Assembly (NCBI RefSeq): GCF_029873635.1
Contig: NC_080425.1
Coordinates: forward strand, 42,416,890-42,480,889
Length of the DNA: 64,000 bases
Source of the DNA: Malania oleifera
Taxonomy: Eukaryota; Streptophyta; Magnoliopsida; Santalales; Ximeniaceae
Reading direction: 5' to 3'
Below are positions 11,820 through 23,700 of the stretch, one piece after another; the stretch's first letter is position 1, and each line of letters begins with the position of its first letter. A program made the translations under genes and the position numbers. Under the pieces are notes generated by a model. It was not told the DNA's origin, searched no databases, and worked only from the letters and a program-made list of their open reading frames with translations.

Positions 11820-12306
11820 AGCTTCTTAAGGAAGCTTTACTTTATTATATATATATATATATATATATATATCCTTTAACCATTTGTTATATATATATTA
11901 TTATATTATTATATTATTGCTTTATAAATATCTTACTTTATCTTTTTATTTTATATTACATTACATTCTTTATTTTATCATCTTATTTAATTCATCATCT
12001 AATTATTTATTTATTTATTTATTTATTTTAATAATAATAATTTTTTTGAAAGAATTTTTTCTCTAATCAGGTATATATTTTTAGGGTCGTTACATTTTTT
12101 CCTCCTTATAAAAATTTCATACTCGAAATTTTGATAAATATAACTCTAATTAAAATATTTTATTTAAAGCGTAGCAAAATAATAGATTTAAAAATATCCT
12201 AAGCTACCCATTCCTACCCCCATCATGATTCATGTCTATATTTTGGTAAAAATTATTCCTAAAGTCTACAAAACCTATCTCTTGGACTCTGATACCAAAT
12301 GTAGTA
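11820..12306 (-). mobile_element. Minus-strand gypsy remnant: LTR end, polypurine tract and primer-binding site only
   Basis: Read on the minus strand: an initiator-Met-type primer-binding site TGGTATCAGAG (about 12288-12298), then only about 200 bases of internal sequence, then a block ending TATAAGGAGGAAAAAA (polypurine tract, 12095-12105 in reverse). After that comes an LTR start TGTAACGACCC at 12094 running left to about 11820. The word order before the polypurine tract (AAATTTCGAGTATGAAATTTT) is what Tekay/Del-type gypsy elements show there. This is the skeleton of an element with nearly all its interior missing; fossil. Confidence 0.5.
12262..12306. repeat. 44-bp direct repeat, left copy
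   Basis: It contains AAGTCTACAAAACCTATCTC and CTCTGATACCAAATGTAGTA. The right copy at about 14999-15042 differs at one base (TTGGACT versus TTGGGCT). It includes the reverse-strand primer-binding site of a gypsy element. Confidence 0.85.
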
Positions 12307-14998
12307 AGAATACTAAGGTGTAGTCCCAAGAGGGGGGTGAATTGGGTTTTTAAAATTTCTTTTGAATCTTTTTATGAATTCTTAACTTCTTTTAATTCTT
12401 TCAATAAATTCTTGACTTCTTGACTTCTTGTTGATTTAGCAATCACAAAAGAACTTAAGTCTTTTTATTCAATCCACAACCACACAATTCAATACAAAAC
12501 TTTAATCAACCAATCCTTAGTTCTTTATTCAATCCACTACTAATCACAACACAACTCAAGTAAATCAAAACTTAAACATTCAGTCAATCAATCAAACATT
12601 CAAACAAGAAAGCTTAATTTACAGCCCCCACGAGCATGGCGTGATGGAAAGGCATCAGCACATAAGAAGGAGCATCAGAAGTTCACTTCCAGGTAGATAC
12701 ACTCACGGAGCCAGCGGTACTTGTGGATGGTGAGAATTTACTCTGTGATCCATCATGTACCATGGATGGTGAGAGTTTTCTGTGTGCCAGTAGGGACCGT
12801 GGATGGTAATGGAGATGTGTCCTAGGGGTCGGGTTGGCCGAACGTCCAATTGATGCATGGAAGCCGTGTCCGCATTCCAAAATTTACCTGATCAGTGAGA
12901 CCTAGGGGAGGACGCTGATCCATAGGTTTGGTGCCGCACCAGGGGGTTTGAAGGGCTTGTTGGTGGCTAGAGTTCCTATGTTAAAAAAAAAAAAACTTAA
13001 TTTACCACTTTTATTGGCAGCCATGTGTATATATGAATTTGTAAGCCCTGTAGAGAAAGAAATTGATTTTTTAAGTTGATGATCAATATACCATCCACAC
13101 TCTTTCCAAGATTCAGATTTCAAATAAACCTTCAGTTAATAGGTTTTGGGGTGTTGACCAATCAATGTACTCCCTTATGGTTTCCGCAAATTATTAATCA
13201 ACCAACGTACTTCCTTTCAGTTTCTGCAAGCCCAAAAACAAATTAATCTTTCAAATTATTTAGTATCCAATCCACGTAGTTTATATTATTAATAAATATA
13301 AATCATCCGCGCAATTTTATATGTGCTGAAAATAAAGAGCAAGGGAAAGAGAGAGTGAGACCACGGTTTTTACGAGGTTCGGCTTATCCCCAGCCTACGT
13401 CCTTGCCTTTGGCAAACCACCAAAGGATTCCACTAAACCATTTCCTTTCCGGGCGGAACAACACAGTTACACACTCCTTCAATAGGCAAGAGCACCATTT
13501 CTCCAAGTGATATCCCCTCACTCAGTCACTCCTTCAATAGGCTAGATCTACACCTCTCTAAGCAATACCCCACGCTTAGCCAACAATCCAAACAATCCTT
13601 GGAGTCGCCAATCTATAAGAAAATCAAAAAGAATTTCTGTGTACAAGAAACACTCTCTAAAAAGAGTAGGTTAGTACAAGTTCAGTACTATATACTTCAA
13701 TGTAAAAATATCAATATGAAATAAAATGAAGCGCAAGTGTAGAATTCATCAAATTCTTTCTTAGATGAAGATTGGCAGTAGAAACTCTGAGGAGTAAGGA
13801 TCAGCACTTCAAAATATATTAGCAAAAGAGTTTTGCAATGAGTAAGCAAGAGAACTTTGTAAGAACAAGAGTACTTTTAGCTTATCAATCAGATTTTTCA
13901 ATTTTTGGTGTGTTTTGATTTGCAAAACCATGTATTTATAGGCTTTCAAAAATGTTTTCGTGTTGCCTAAGATTACTTGGAATATCTTTCAAGTTTTTAG
14001 AAAATTTGGGGCACAAGCAACCTTTATTTTGAATTTAAAACATTTAAAAAATTTACCCATTAATAGTGTTCAGATGTCTGAAGTCTCAAGTTCAGTATTC
14101 TGAAGTTCTATAAAGCACTAAAAAATCAAGTCTGGACACAGGGTCAGACGACTGAACTTGAGGTTTAGATTTCTGAAGTCTCACTTCAGTTGACTGAACT
14201 CACACTTCAGTATTCTGAAGGTACACTGTCTCCTTAGGTTTTCAACAGGAAAAACTTCAATCTTCTGTTCTTAATGTTCAGTCTTCTAGGGAGACAAAAA
14301 CCTAATAGCTTCAAACCCCCTTTAGTATTTTGGTCATAACTTTTTCTATACAGCTCTAAATTAGTTGATCTTAGTATCAACAGAAATATAAAAGAAAATC
14401 CTACAACTTTCATGTTGAACATTTTTTAAAATAATAAGTTTTTGATAGAGACAAATGCTCATCAATACGGATGTAGAAAAATTAACAGCATTTGAAAAAT
14501 CCTATTTTTGGTGCTTTTCATTCCAAAAATAATTTTAATCTTTTGAAATAATTTTTTAACCATATAAAAATATTTTCCAAGTATTTTAAAACGTATCTAG
14601 GTCCAAGAAATTAACCTAAAAGTTTCAAAATATTTCAAACGATATTTTAAACATTAAAACACTTACATAAAGATTTATAAGACATTTGACATTATAAACA
14701 CTTAAATCTTCATGCTTGTTTTGGCTCTTTCTTGGTCTTCAAGTTTTAATATTCTTTGAGCTTTCTCTTTAACATCATGCTCTCATATTCTTCAAGCTTT
14801 CTTTAAATCATCTTTGAATCCATGCTTTAAGCTTCATATGATCATCCTTCTTTGAAGTAACCTTTCAATGGATTCTTGTGATCACTTGACTTTGTTTTCT
14901 CTAAGTGAGTCCTGAAATGTCATCACTTAACCAGATATGTTAAGTTTTCACTTGTTTGTTAGCATCAAAACATGATTTTAAGCCTTGTAAGGCCAACA
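12307..14998 (-). mobile_element. Ty1/copia (SIRE-like) long LTR, minus strand
   Basis: On the minus strand this starts TGTTGGCCTTACAAGGCTT (about 14998) and ends near TTCACCCCCCTCTTGGGACT (about 12330), both characteristic of long copia LTRs. An internal GAGGTTCGGCTTATCCC block (13375-13400) is shared, in the opposite direction, with the plus-strand LTR at 16130-17615. There is no coding frame. It is flanked by near-identical 44-bp direct repeats (12262-12306 and about 14999-15042). Probably a solo LTR; fossil. Confidence 0.55.
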
Positions 14999-15042
14999 AG
15001 TCTACAAAACCTATCTCTTGGGCTCTGATACCAAATGTAGTA
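14999..15042. repeat. 44-bp direct repeat, right copy
   Basis: Near-identical to 12262-12306. After it the sequence continues TACCCCGAACC, which looks like the true continuation of the gypsy 5' LTR (reverse strand) that the copia LTR interrupts. Confidence 0.85.
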
Positions 15043-15640
15043 CCCCGAACCTAAAAATAATTTTGCAGCGAAAGAGCTCAAATAGGCAAAGACAAAATAC
15101 TAGCAAATTGTTCAAGGATAATTCCAAGGTCACATGTTTAACAAAAAAAATTAGTGAAAGATTGGTATTGAAACCAATACAAACTAGGTTTTTATAAAAT
15201 CTAACAAAAATTGGATAGATAGGATCGAAGAAATAAGTGAAATTAGTCCACCCTTGATGTTGAACAAGGATTTCAAACGTAAATTTCAAATTTGAAAAAC
15301 TCAAAATCAACATGTCCAAAATGTAGAACTTCTCAATGAACACACAAACTATTGAATCTATGCCTAGCCGAGTCACTAAGGAATAAAGAGGGGTTAGATA
15401 CAAAACCTTAGGATGAGGAGCAATGGCTATAGAAGTATGACCTTGAGATGCTACAAGTTTACTTGATCATCATATGATGAGTTCATACCTTGTTCCTCAA
15501 GGTTTCTAGAGACATTCTTTAAGAACTCTTCATTTAAGCATATAATACTTGTGCTATCACATATAATAGGTATAAACTTGAAATTTAAACCATAATCATG
15601 CAATTCAATTGACTGGTCATCCAAATAATTTGGGCACAAT
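15043..15640 (-). mobile_element. Probable gypsy 5' LTR continuation, minus strand
   Basis: It follows the primer-binding site on the minus strand (LTR end GGTTCGGGGTACTACA next to TTTGGTATCAGAGC). The outer end of the LTR was not found. The 130-residue minus-strand open frame at 15011-15403 matches nothing I recognise and is treated as chance. Confidence 0.35.
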
Positions 15641-16129
15641 GGCTTCCAATAGTCACATGTTCAACTTTGGTGGTGCTTAGAGCAATAGATTTTTGTTTTT
15701 TTTTTTGTATTAAGAAATTATGCACATACCAAGACATTGACAATTATCATTGGTACTTTATCTATCAATCTTACAACTAGCAAAATCAACATTAAAATAT
15801 CATATAAGGTTTGTTGGTCTGGTTAATAGGTACCCAGTAGTGGGGATCAATTGTGTTGACTTTTTGAATCCGATTCTTATTTTGATAATGATAAATCATA
15901 AGAATCTCATTTGTGCATTGAGTGTTTGAACAAATGTATATCTTAGAAGGCACAAATACTGATTGCAATATAAAGGCCATGAGGAACTTAAAGCGTATAT
16001 GGCTTGGCCTATTCCATGGAAGATTGAAGAGTAAAAGGATGAAGACACATAAATTTTCAACTGTATTGATTTAGATTTGATTGTAATATATATGATTGTA
16101 ATATGCATGTCGTACTTGATATGATAGAA
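15641..16129. other. No feature recognised
   Basis: AT-rich sequence with short random frames only. Confidence 0.5.
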
Positions 16130-17615
16130 AGCTTAAAAATGACTATAGACTAACCCTAGGGACTCAAATTTTTCATGAAAATTTATATACACTTGTCCTA
16201 GGTTGGGTTAGTTCATTAGAAGGCTTACTAAGTATGAAAAACAGGGGACTTGTCAACTAATGGATATAATTCATCAACTAATGACAGTTAATAGCCTTAA
16301 CAAGTTTTCAACCCAGGGTTCTCGTCGACGAATGAGCTTGACTCATCTACGAAAGGGGCTGACTCATCGATGAATGGTCTTTGGCTCGACGACGAACGTT
16401 TCCAGTAGCTAAATTCATTTTTTCAACCCAAGTGACTCGTCGACAAAAGAAGGTGACTCCTCAACTAGTGAAAGCTACTCATTGACAAATGATAACCACT
16501 CATCGACGATTCAAACGGATAGAACTTATGCAATAGCTCCCCAACAGCCATAAAATTCAAATATATTAATTTTCTATTGCTTAAAAGGCTATATGTCGAA
16601 AATGCCTATAAATACCAAGCCTAAAAGTCATTAAACAACTTTTGCCAATACATATTCATACTCAACACATTTGGGGATTTTTACATTCATTCTCTCAAAA
16701 ATCAAAGAGCTCATCTACTCTCTTCTCTTCATTCATTTTGAAAAATGTTTTTGAGAGAGAGCATTTACTCTCATTCACTCCCATCATTTGCAAATCATTT
16801 ATTGCTCTTGAGGGTTGTTGAAGAAGCATTCATTTGAGCATTTATTTCTTCACATCAAAGTCTCCTACTTATTCATTTTGCAAAAGTCATTTTGAGAGCA
16901 AAACCCTAATTTCTCCTACATTCATTTTTGCAAATCATCTTTAGAGAAAAGTTTTATTGGTTTTGAATCTTTGAAGCATTCATATACATATTTATACTCA
17001 AAAATCATCTAATCTCTTATTGTAAAAATCTTATTGAGAAACACTCTAAAATCTATTGAGCTTTAAATCATATATTGTGAGAGTGTTTAAGATTTTCATT
17101 TGTACACACTAGCTTTCAAGAAGCATTTCATTGTACTCAAATTTTTACTTCCATTGTATTCGCGGTTCGGGTATAGAACCGAGCCAGGCGTGGGGTATCG
17201 TCTGGAAAGGTAGCTTCGCCTTAGGAATAAGCGGATTGTAATAAGGTAGCTCCACCTTGGTTAAGGAGCGGATAGTGGAAATCCTCAAGCGAGTTGCTTT
17301 GAGGCGAGGACGTAGGTGGGAATAGCCGAACCTCGTAAAATCTCGTGTTTGCTTCTCTTTCCATTCTCTCTTTAAATTTCCGCTTGTGTATGGTTATATT
17401 TATTTTATAGTGATTATTGTGAATGCCTTAAATTTTTATAGCACTTGAGATTGGTTGTGTAATACTGATTGCTTAAGAAATCATAAGCCTGAATTTGTTT
17501 GGTGTTGTAATATTGAAACTTGTATATCTCCAAGCTTGTGATTTTGTTGTTGTGTTTTAAAAATAAGACATTCTTGACTTAGAATTTTTAAAACCTTCAA
17601 TTCACCCGCCGTTGG
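16130..17615 (+). mobile_element. Ty1/copia (SIRE-like) LTR, plus strand
   Basis: Bases 17160-17345 (GTGGGGTATCGTCTGGAAAG, GGACGTAGGTGGGAATAGCC, GAACCTCGTAAAATCTCGTG) are the counterpart of the minus-strand block at 13360-13620. The end near 17590 (TTCAATTCACCCGCCGTTGG) is the usual 3' end of such LTRs. Upstream, 16320-16510 holds CTCGTCGACGA-type repeats. The left boundary is approximate. No internal coding region is attached; fossil. Confidence 0.55.
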
Positions 17616-18579
17616 AAATACACAAAAAATCACAAATTGGATGTTAAAATTTTTTAGAATTACAATTTATAGCAAGTAAATGAATGGAGAAATTGCACGG
17701 AAGCTAAATAAAAAATACACCCATGAACACACGATCAGCCAATCTAGAAAACATATACTTTCATAATGGTTTGGTCAATGTGACCTACTTCACTCCCTAA
17801 ATAGAACTTGAGATTTAACATATCAACACTAATTACTTATGCAAACTTGCACATGAACAACACTTGTCCAAACTCACTTATAGTAGAAACTCAACTCAAG
17901 CTTGTCGATAGTCATTTTTTACCCAGTAAGATAAATACCAAGCTTGAACATATGAAAATTAAGAGAAAGGAAAAATAGTTGAGGTTGTTGAACCACTTTT
18001 GGCGGTCGATTAGTGCATTTTTTTACCAATCATTGTTGGTGCCCCCAATAGGTGATTGACTAGCTCATTCAAGTGGTCGATCAACCCCAACAAAATTTAA
18101 AATTTTGTATCGTTCTCTTGTAATTGACTAGGAAATTTGGGCATGTCATATCTCCTAATGATGTCAAACAACACCATTGGCTAGTGATTGGTAGTTAATT
18201 TTGAATTTGAATTTTCAAAAATCAAAGTCAAAAGGGTTTTACCCCTCCATTCCATTAGAGGTTTATAAAATGACTAGGGGAAGAGAAATAGACACAGCTA
18301 AGTGGGGGCAAGGAGAGGTTTTCTAAGATTTTTAGTGGGATTAAATTTGGAGTTTGATTGAGAGAGAGAGAGAGAGAGAGAGAGATATATAACTACATCT
18401 CATTACTTGTTTTGGGGGCATTTAGGGTGTGAATTTAAAAGAGAAAGTCCTCCACTTGATCTACAAAAAGTAATTTCTTCAACAAGATCAGTGCCTCGCC
18501 TTTCTCTTCATTAGTTTTCATTAGTTTTATAAGTTTTATAGCAACTTGACAAACAAAACAACAGTCTACATCATTGATG

Positions 18580-18583
<4 letters not shown>

Positions 18584-18630
<47 letters not shown>
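18584..18630. repeat. (CT)n microsatellite
   Basis: About 23 CT units in a pure run. A second (GA)n run lies at 18361-18385 and a G homopolymer of about 19 at 18789-18807. Confidence 0.95.
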
Positions 18631-18632
<2 letters not shown>

Positions 18633-20386
18633 GTTTCTCTCTTTAGGGAATGGATGTTACAAGAGTAGTTTTGTGAGAGAAAGGAAAGGTGGAGAGATAT
18701 AAATGGACAGAGGACATAAGAAGTGGAAGACAATATTGTATTATTTAATCGCGGAGAGCATATGTAGGGGTTCATATCTTTTTTTTTTGGGGGGGGGGGG
18801 GGGGGGGCAATGATGATGAGGGGATTTATAGATTGTTTAGCAAGACTTACGTGTTGCTCCAAAACTCACGGTCGAAAAGATGCCCCGATGAACGTGCCAA
18901 CCACAGCAACTCGCACGTGAAGGACCTAGACCGTTGATAAAATTTTGGGAACATAGCCCATGTGAAATTGAAGAGTTGTAGGGGGATGTAGAGAGTCTCG
19001 AAAAAATGAGCTTTCGTGTATAGAAAGTTCCTATATGCTACCACCTCAGCCGCACACGCTTCACCCACGTGCCGGAGGACACGTGTCAAGACTAGACATA
19101 AATGGTTCAAAAATATAGTATAATCTATAATATAAAATTCTTTGCGGTGGAATAATATATAAGAAAAAAAAATACATAAGAAATAAGTTAAAAAATCAAT
19201 ATAAATATTAAAATCAATGTTAACAATACAAAATTGCAATTATATATAATTACAGCATGAATCTTGAATGTAAATACAATTTTACTATTAGTAAAGTTGT
19301 ATAGGAAAAACTATCTAGAATAGAAAATTTCGTTAAATAGTACCTTTTAAACACATATAACACAAAAAATATTTAGGTATATTTTTTTTCTTTGTTTTTT
19401 AGTGAGATTAATTGACAATTAAATCACAACAAAAACAGATTAACCTAACTTCCTTGGCCAGTAAAAAACTTGAAAAATAAAAAATTGCCATAACATATCA
19501 TTTTAGCATGAAACTAAACATTACATTGAAACACACAGAATAATTACAATTCATTATATAATTTTAGTAGATATAAATATAAACAAATAATAAAGAAAAT
19601 GAAAACTAATAATTTGAATTAATTATAGAATATAAATGTATTGAAAAAAGAAAGTGATGGAATTTTGTTGAGTTTGACTTATTTTGTGAAAAATTATTTA
19701 GTAAAATTCATTGATATTGGAATTTTTAAATTTTGTATATAAAAATAGTAAATATCTTTGAAAATGTTTTTTAAAAAAGTAATGGAATCAATATAGAGAG
19801 AGTAACTTAGTGGGGCTTGTGTAAGATCAAAGGAAAAGGAAAAAGTTTTAAAAATAAATTTAAAACTATTAAAAATCAGTGGGGCTCGTACGACCCCTAT
19901 TGAAAGATAAAGGAGGGGAAAAGAAATAAGAAAGGTTAAATATTATGTGGCTCGCAAAGACCTCACATATGCCCGAAAAATGTTTTTTTTTTTTTTTTAA
20001 TGAAATGGTGAACAAGATCAAACGATACGTGACATTTTTGTTCTTTTTTTTTATTTTTTATTTTTAAAAGTACTACAGCAAGGTGACATTAGTACGACGT
20101 CAACTTGATACGTGTCACTCTCCAGGGCCTTCCTTTTATTTTTCAAATTTATTCTAAAAAATTATAGGACTTTAAAAGACTGAAAAAAATAGAGCAAACA
20201 TGGCCCCCTCTGCTATAAAGATACAAGTAAAAAAAGTCTTGCATTAAGTGTACTCTAGAAAAAATGATTTCTTTAAAAATAGTAGGGCCTATATCTACCT
20301 AAGATATAGAAGAAAAAAAAATAGTACCACATATTGATGCTAGGTTGAATTTATGGGCTCAAAATCAAAGATAATGATGGAGAAAA

Positions 20387-20388
<2 letters not shown>

Positions 20389-20438
<50 letters not shown>
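20389..20438. repeat. (GA)n microsatellite just outside the MULE left end
   Basis: About 25 GA units in a pure run. Confidence 0.95.
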
Positions 20439-20442
<4 letters not shown>

Positions 20443-20487
20443 AAAAAGTAAAATTAGGTGACAAAATTTGGTGACGACACTCACTAG

Positions 20488-20560
20488 GCACAAGAGTTTT
20501 TTCCTGTTTTATTATTAATTTAAAATAAAAAAAATACTCTATTTGGGAAAATTTTTTCTA
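20488..20560 (+). repeat. MULE left terminal inverted repeat
   Basis: It pairs with 39020-39101 in inverted orientation with scattered mismatches. The best-conserved core is GTTTTATTATTAATTTAAAA. Confidence 0.75.
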
Positions 20561-20584
20561 GTTTAATGCTTTCGTAATTTCACA

Positions 20585-20800
20585 ACTTGGTGCTGCAAGA
20601 TTTAACACACGTCACAAACGTAGAAGTCCTGGTCAAGCAAATCTTGTAGCTTTGTTCTGTGAGATTTAAACACGTGCTAGAAACTAGGCAATCTCGTCAA
20701 TTAAATCTCGCAGGTTGGTTCTGAGAGATTTAAACACGTGTCACAAAACTGGCCAGCCTTGTCAATTAAATCTCGTAGGTTGGTCCTACGAGATTTACCA
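20585..20800. repeat. MULE left subterminal palindromic repeats
   Basis: Three to four imperfect units of GAGATTTAAACACGTG and CAATTAAATCTCGCAGGTTG, spaced about 65 bases apart. The halves AAATCTCGTAGG and CCTACGAGATTT can pair. They are candidate transposase-binding sites. Confidence 0.7.
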
Positions 20801-21780
20801 AGTATATATTTTTAATTAAAAATGTATTATACCCAATTAAAAGAACAAAGTATTTTTATTCGAAGTTAATAACTCAAAATGTGTTTTAATTTATAATTTT
20901 TTTAAAAAATATAAAATATTTTTTTGTCTAATTAAATGAATTGTTAATCTAGTTTCATGTCCAAACATATAGAACTAAGCAAAAATCATATGCATTAAAT
21001 TTTTTAGTTTCTTCTTCTTTAACAATTATCATGCTTTAGGTTTTTTTTTCTTTACTTATAATGCTTCTTAAAACAATATGAACGGATTAAATGCTATTCA
21101 TTGCAATAGTCAAATTTAAAAATTTTGTTTTTTATGAGAATGCACATATATATTGTGGACACCAAATTTTATTCAGAGATCTAAGGTCTTGGGTTAGCCA
21201 TGTTCTCTCCCTCACTTTTTGTGTATATTTCACATCTCACTCCGGCATATTTTACCCGTGAAAGTGCGAAAATATCTTATAAACAAGAGTTCATAAAAGT
21301 CCATTTATACAGATAACTTCAAACTATAAGTACATTTGAATTGCATCACAATGTAAGGATTGGTAACTTTAGATAAATATAAGTAGGCATCATAGAACAT
21401 ATGATGGTGCAAATATATATATATACTATAAATTTCAACATGAAATAAACAAGAAACAACTTTTTAAATTCCATAATGAAAATATAGTGCTTATGATCGA
21501 TAAAATCATATAATTTTTTTTTTTTTTTTTTTTTTCAAAGTTTACATATTTTAAATGTCATTCTTGATAATATTATATGAAGTGTGCACGAGACATATGA
21601 AGGTACAAATGAAACAAAAATAATCAAATGTTATACAAATGAAATGAAAATAATCAATGAATTACAAATGAAATATAAATAATCAATGTTATACAAATGA
21701 AATAAAAATAATCAATGATATACAAATGAAATGAAAATAATGATATACTACTCAGTGTTGCAACGAGGTTGTCTCCGAGG
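20801..21780. other. MULE 3' non-coding region
   Basis: AT-rich and without genes. It includes four tandem copies of a word close to ATACAAATGAAATGAAAATA at about 21600-21745, immediately downstream of the PMD gene end (gene on the minus strand). Confidence 0.5.
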
Positions 21781-23633
21781 TCATGGTGGCTGTCGTCTGC
21801 GTCTGCCCTCTCCCTGCTGGTCATCTGCATCAGGTGTCCTATCCCGTCGTCCTGTATGAGGATCATCTCCGCCAAGAGGTACTGCGTAATCATCATCCTT
21901 GCGAAGAGCGTGCGGAGAGAATTGATATGATGTCACTGGACGAGAATGAGGCGGCATAGCGAGTGCATCGACCTCCTCCCCACAGAAAATGTCGTCTAAT
22001 AAAAATGACATCAATAGGGTGGCAGCAGAGTCAGATGGGGCATCGGCCGGTCTACTGGATAGTCTCGTAATATTAGCCGCACTGGAAGGCGCATGCGGTG
22101 CTGACGAACCAAACACGTACTCGGCCTGTACAACTGGTGACGAGGAGATGGGACTCACTGGATGACTAAAGGAGGCATGTAATCCTCCTCGTACTGGAGC
22201 TGGTCGATCTCCTCGTGCTGGTACATCAAGTCGAGTAGCTAGGATCCATCGTTCGTCTTTGTGGATAAGGTCCAATGCAGCATTTATCAATCGATGGATA
22301 GCGGGATCTAGCGAGATCTGATCTGCCTCATGTAGTATATTAGCCTGCAGGATACGAAAATTTTTTGTTAACCCATGCAAATTGTAACGTACACATAACA
22401 AAAGGAAGTGTGGGTTAAAATCTTTTTACGAGGCTCAAATATACAGCAGCGGTCCTATCGATGAAGCGGCGTGTGATGGACCTATACCAAGTGAAGTATG
22501 GGTCATCCAAATGCATCGGACCGTCCTCTGCCACTCCTGGTATGATGTACTCTCGCCGATGCTCCCACGCAGTCATGAATATCGCATGTGTAGTCACTCA
22601 GTTCGTGACCCCTCGACCGCGCCCATCCATGCCATGGAGGTCATCCCCAACTACATCTACCCCCGACGTCAGAAAGCGGTCGGGAATGCCCTGTCGATAG
22701 TCGAACTGCTGCATGACTCGGTCAGGGAGATACCACTCGATAATATGTAAGCATATAAGTGGCACTCGAGTTACCCAGAAGTCACTTCCAACTACATAAT
22801 GGGGAGGTAGATCGACTAGAATTTCAGCCGTGTAGGGCCTCCATAGGAATTGCACTTAAAGTGGGCGAAGTGGGCCAGCAATTTGTGTCTTCGAGTGGTG
22901 AGCAGCACGACATATCTCCTTGTAAAACCACACCAAAGTAGTAGACCCTCAATTGTATGAGCATATCGCTCCTAGTTCTGCAAGGAGTGAAAGGAACATC
23001 AGATTCGTATAGTTGCCTGAAACGTCACAAAATAGCACCCCACATATCAAACGCAACAAGTGGGCTCGTGCGTGGCACATTATAGTCTGTGCATCTGCAT
23101 CTGCCGGGAGCTAACAAAACATATCCCCCTAAAGGAACTGCATACGCATATGTGCACCAACCAACTAACTGTCAGGTGGCACGACTCCTAACAAATACTT
23201 ACACAGAGTACGCAGGGCGAGTCGTCCCTGACGGTCTGTAGGTCCCTCTACTGGCCCGACAATATAACCAGTGACGGGGCACCCATCAATCGGCAGCCCA
23301 AACAAAACGGCGATGTCTTGGAGTGTGACGGTCACATCCCCATAAGGTAGGTGGAACGTGAGCATCTTGGGTCTCCATCACTCCACCAAAGCTGTCACGA
23401 GATGCCAATCCAGCTGAATATGGGCAATCCAATAAATACCATAAAACCCTGCATCGCGTATCCAGTGGATGATGCGGTTGTCTGCCTCTAACCAGCACTC
23501 TGCAAACTGCGTGCCCCCTCAGTAGAACAAGGGGTCAGCGTGCCCATCGGCCCACGCTCGGCTGGCTTGGTGATCATCGCCCATCGTCAAGACGCTCCAA
23601 TCAAACAACCCTAGATCGATCCTGCAAAATTAA
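21781..23633 (-). pseudogene. Plant mobile domain (PMD, MAIN/MAIL-like) gene of the MULE, decayed
   Basis: In three minus-strand frames this reads as a PMD protein. Landmarks in order are MGDDHQASRAWADGH (near 23580), TFHLPYGDVTVTLQDIAVLF then GLPIDGCPVTG (23350-23260), LPADADAQTIMCHARAHLL (about 23100), WGS-type and LVWFYKEICRAAHH segments (about 22930), YTAEILVDLPPHYV (22820), WYRSITRRFIDRTAAVYL (22480), and a low-complexity tail rich in Ser, Pro and Arg. A short intron of about 100 bp is visible: GTAAAAAG near 22434 and CCTGCAG just before 22336. An acceptor TTTTGCAG lies just upstream of 23633. Several in-frame stops interrupt the frame, at least two being TGA where I expect an Arg codon. 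PMD proteins are known as host silencing factors (MAIN, MAIL1) and as passengers of MULE and gypsy elements; here the location inside MULE ends indicates a passenger. Confidence 0.8.
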
Positions 23634-23700
23634 CCATCGCAATACAATAAATATATAAAAAAGAAAAAGTGTACTAAAAGTCCTATAAGTGCATACAAAG

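Larger units (their letters stand above)
17616..20487. other. Intergenic region without a recognised gene
   Basis: AT-rich sequence with a possible LTR fragment at 17640-18200 (repeated GGTCGATTAG/GGTCGATCAA words), microsatellites, and a somewhat less AT-rich island at 18870-19110. The island gives a 130-residue minus-strand frame (18847-19239) that I cannot match to any family, and its first third is low complexity. I do not call it a gene. Confidence 0.45.

Noticed and set aside
12287-12298. Possible tRNA-Met remnant
   Set aside because: Only the 11-12-base complement of the tRNA 3' end is present, which is a retroelement primer-binding site.
15011-15403. 130-residue minus-strand open frame
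   Set aside because: It lies in probable LTR sequence, is Phe/Leu-rich, and has no recognisable motif.
18847-19239. 130-residue minus-strand open frame
   Set aside because: Part is low complexity, no domain is recognised, and it has no neighbouring gene structure.
20461-20490. 9-bp target duplication for the MULE
   Set aside because: Several pairings of the sequences outside the two ends were tried by eye; none gives a convincing match, so none is claimed.
22461-22941. Three plus-strand open frames
   Set aside because: They are shadows of the minus-strand PMD gene, which has recognisable domains.
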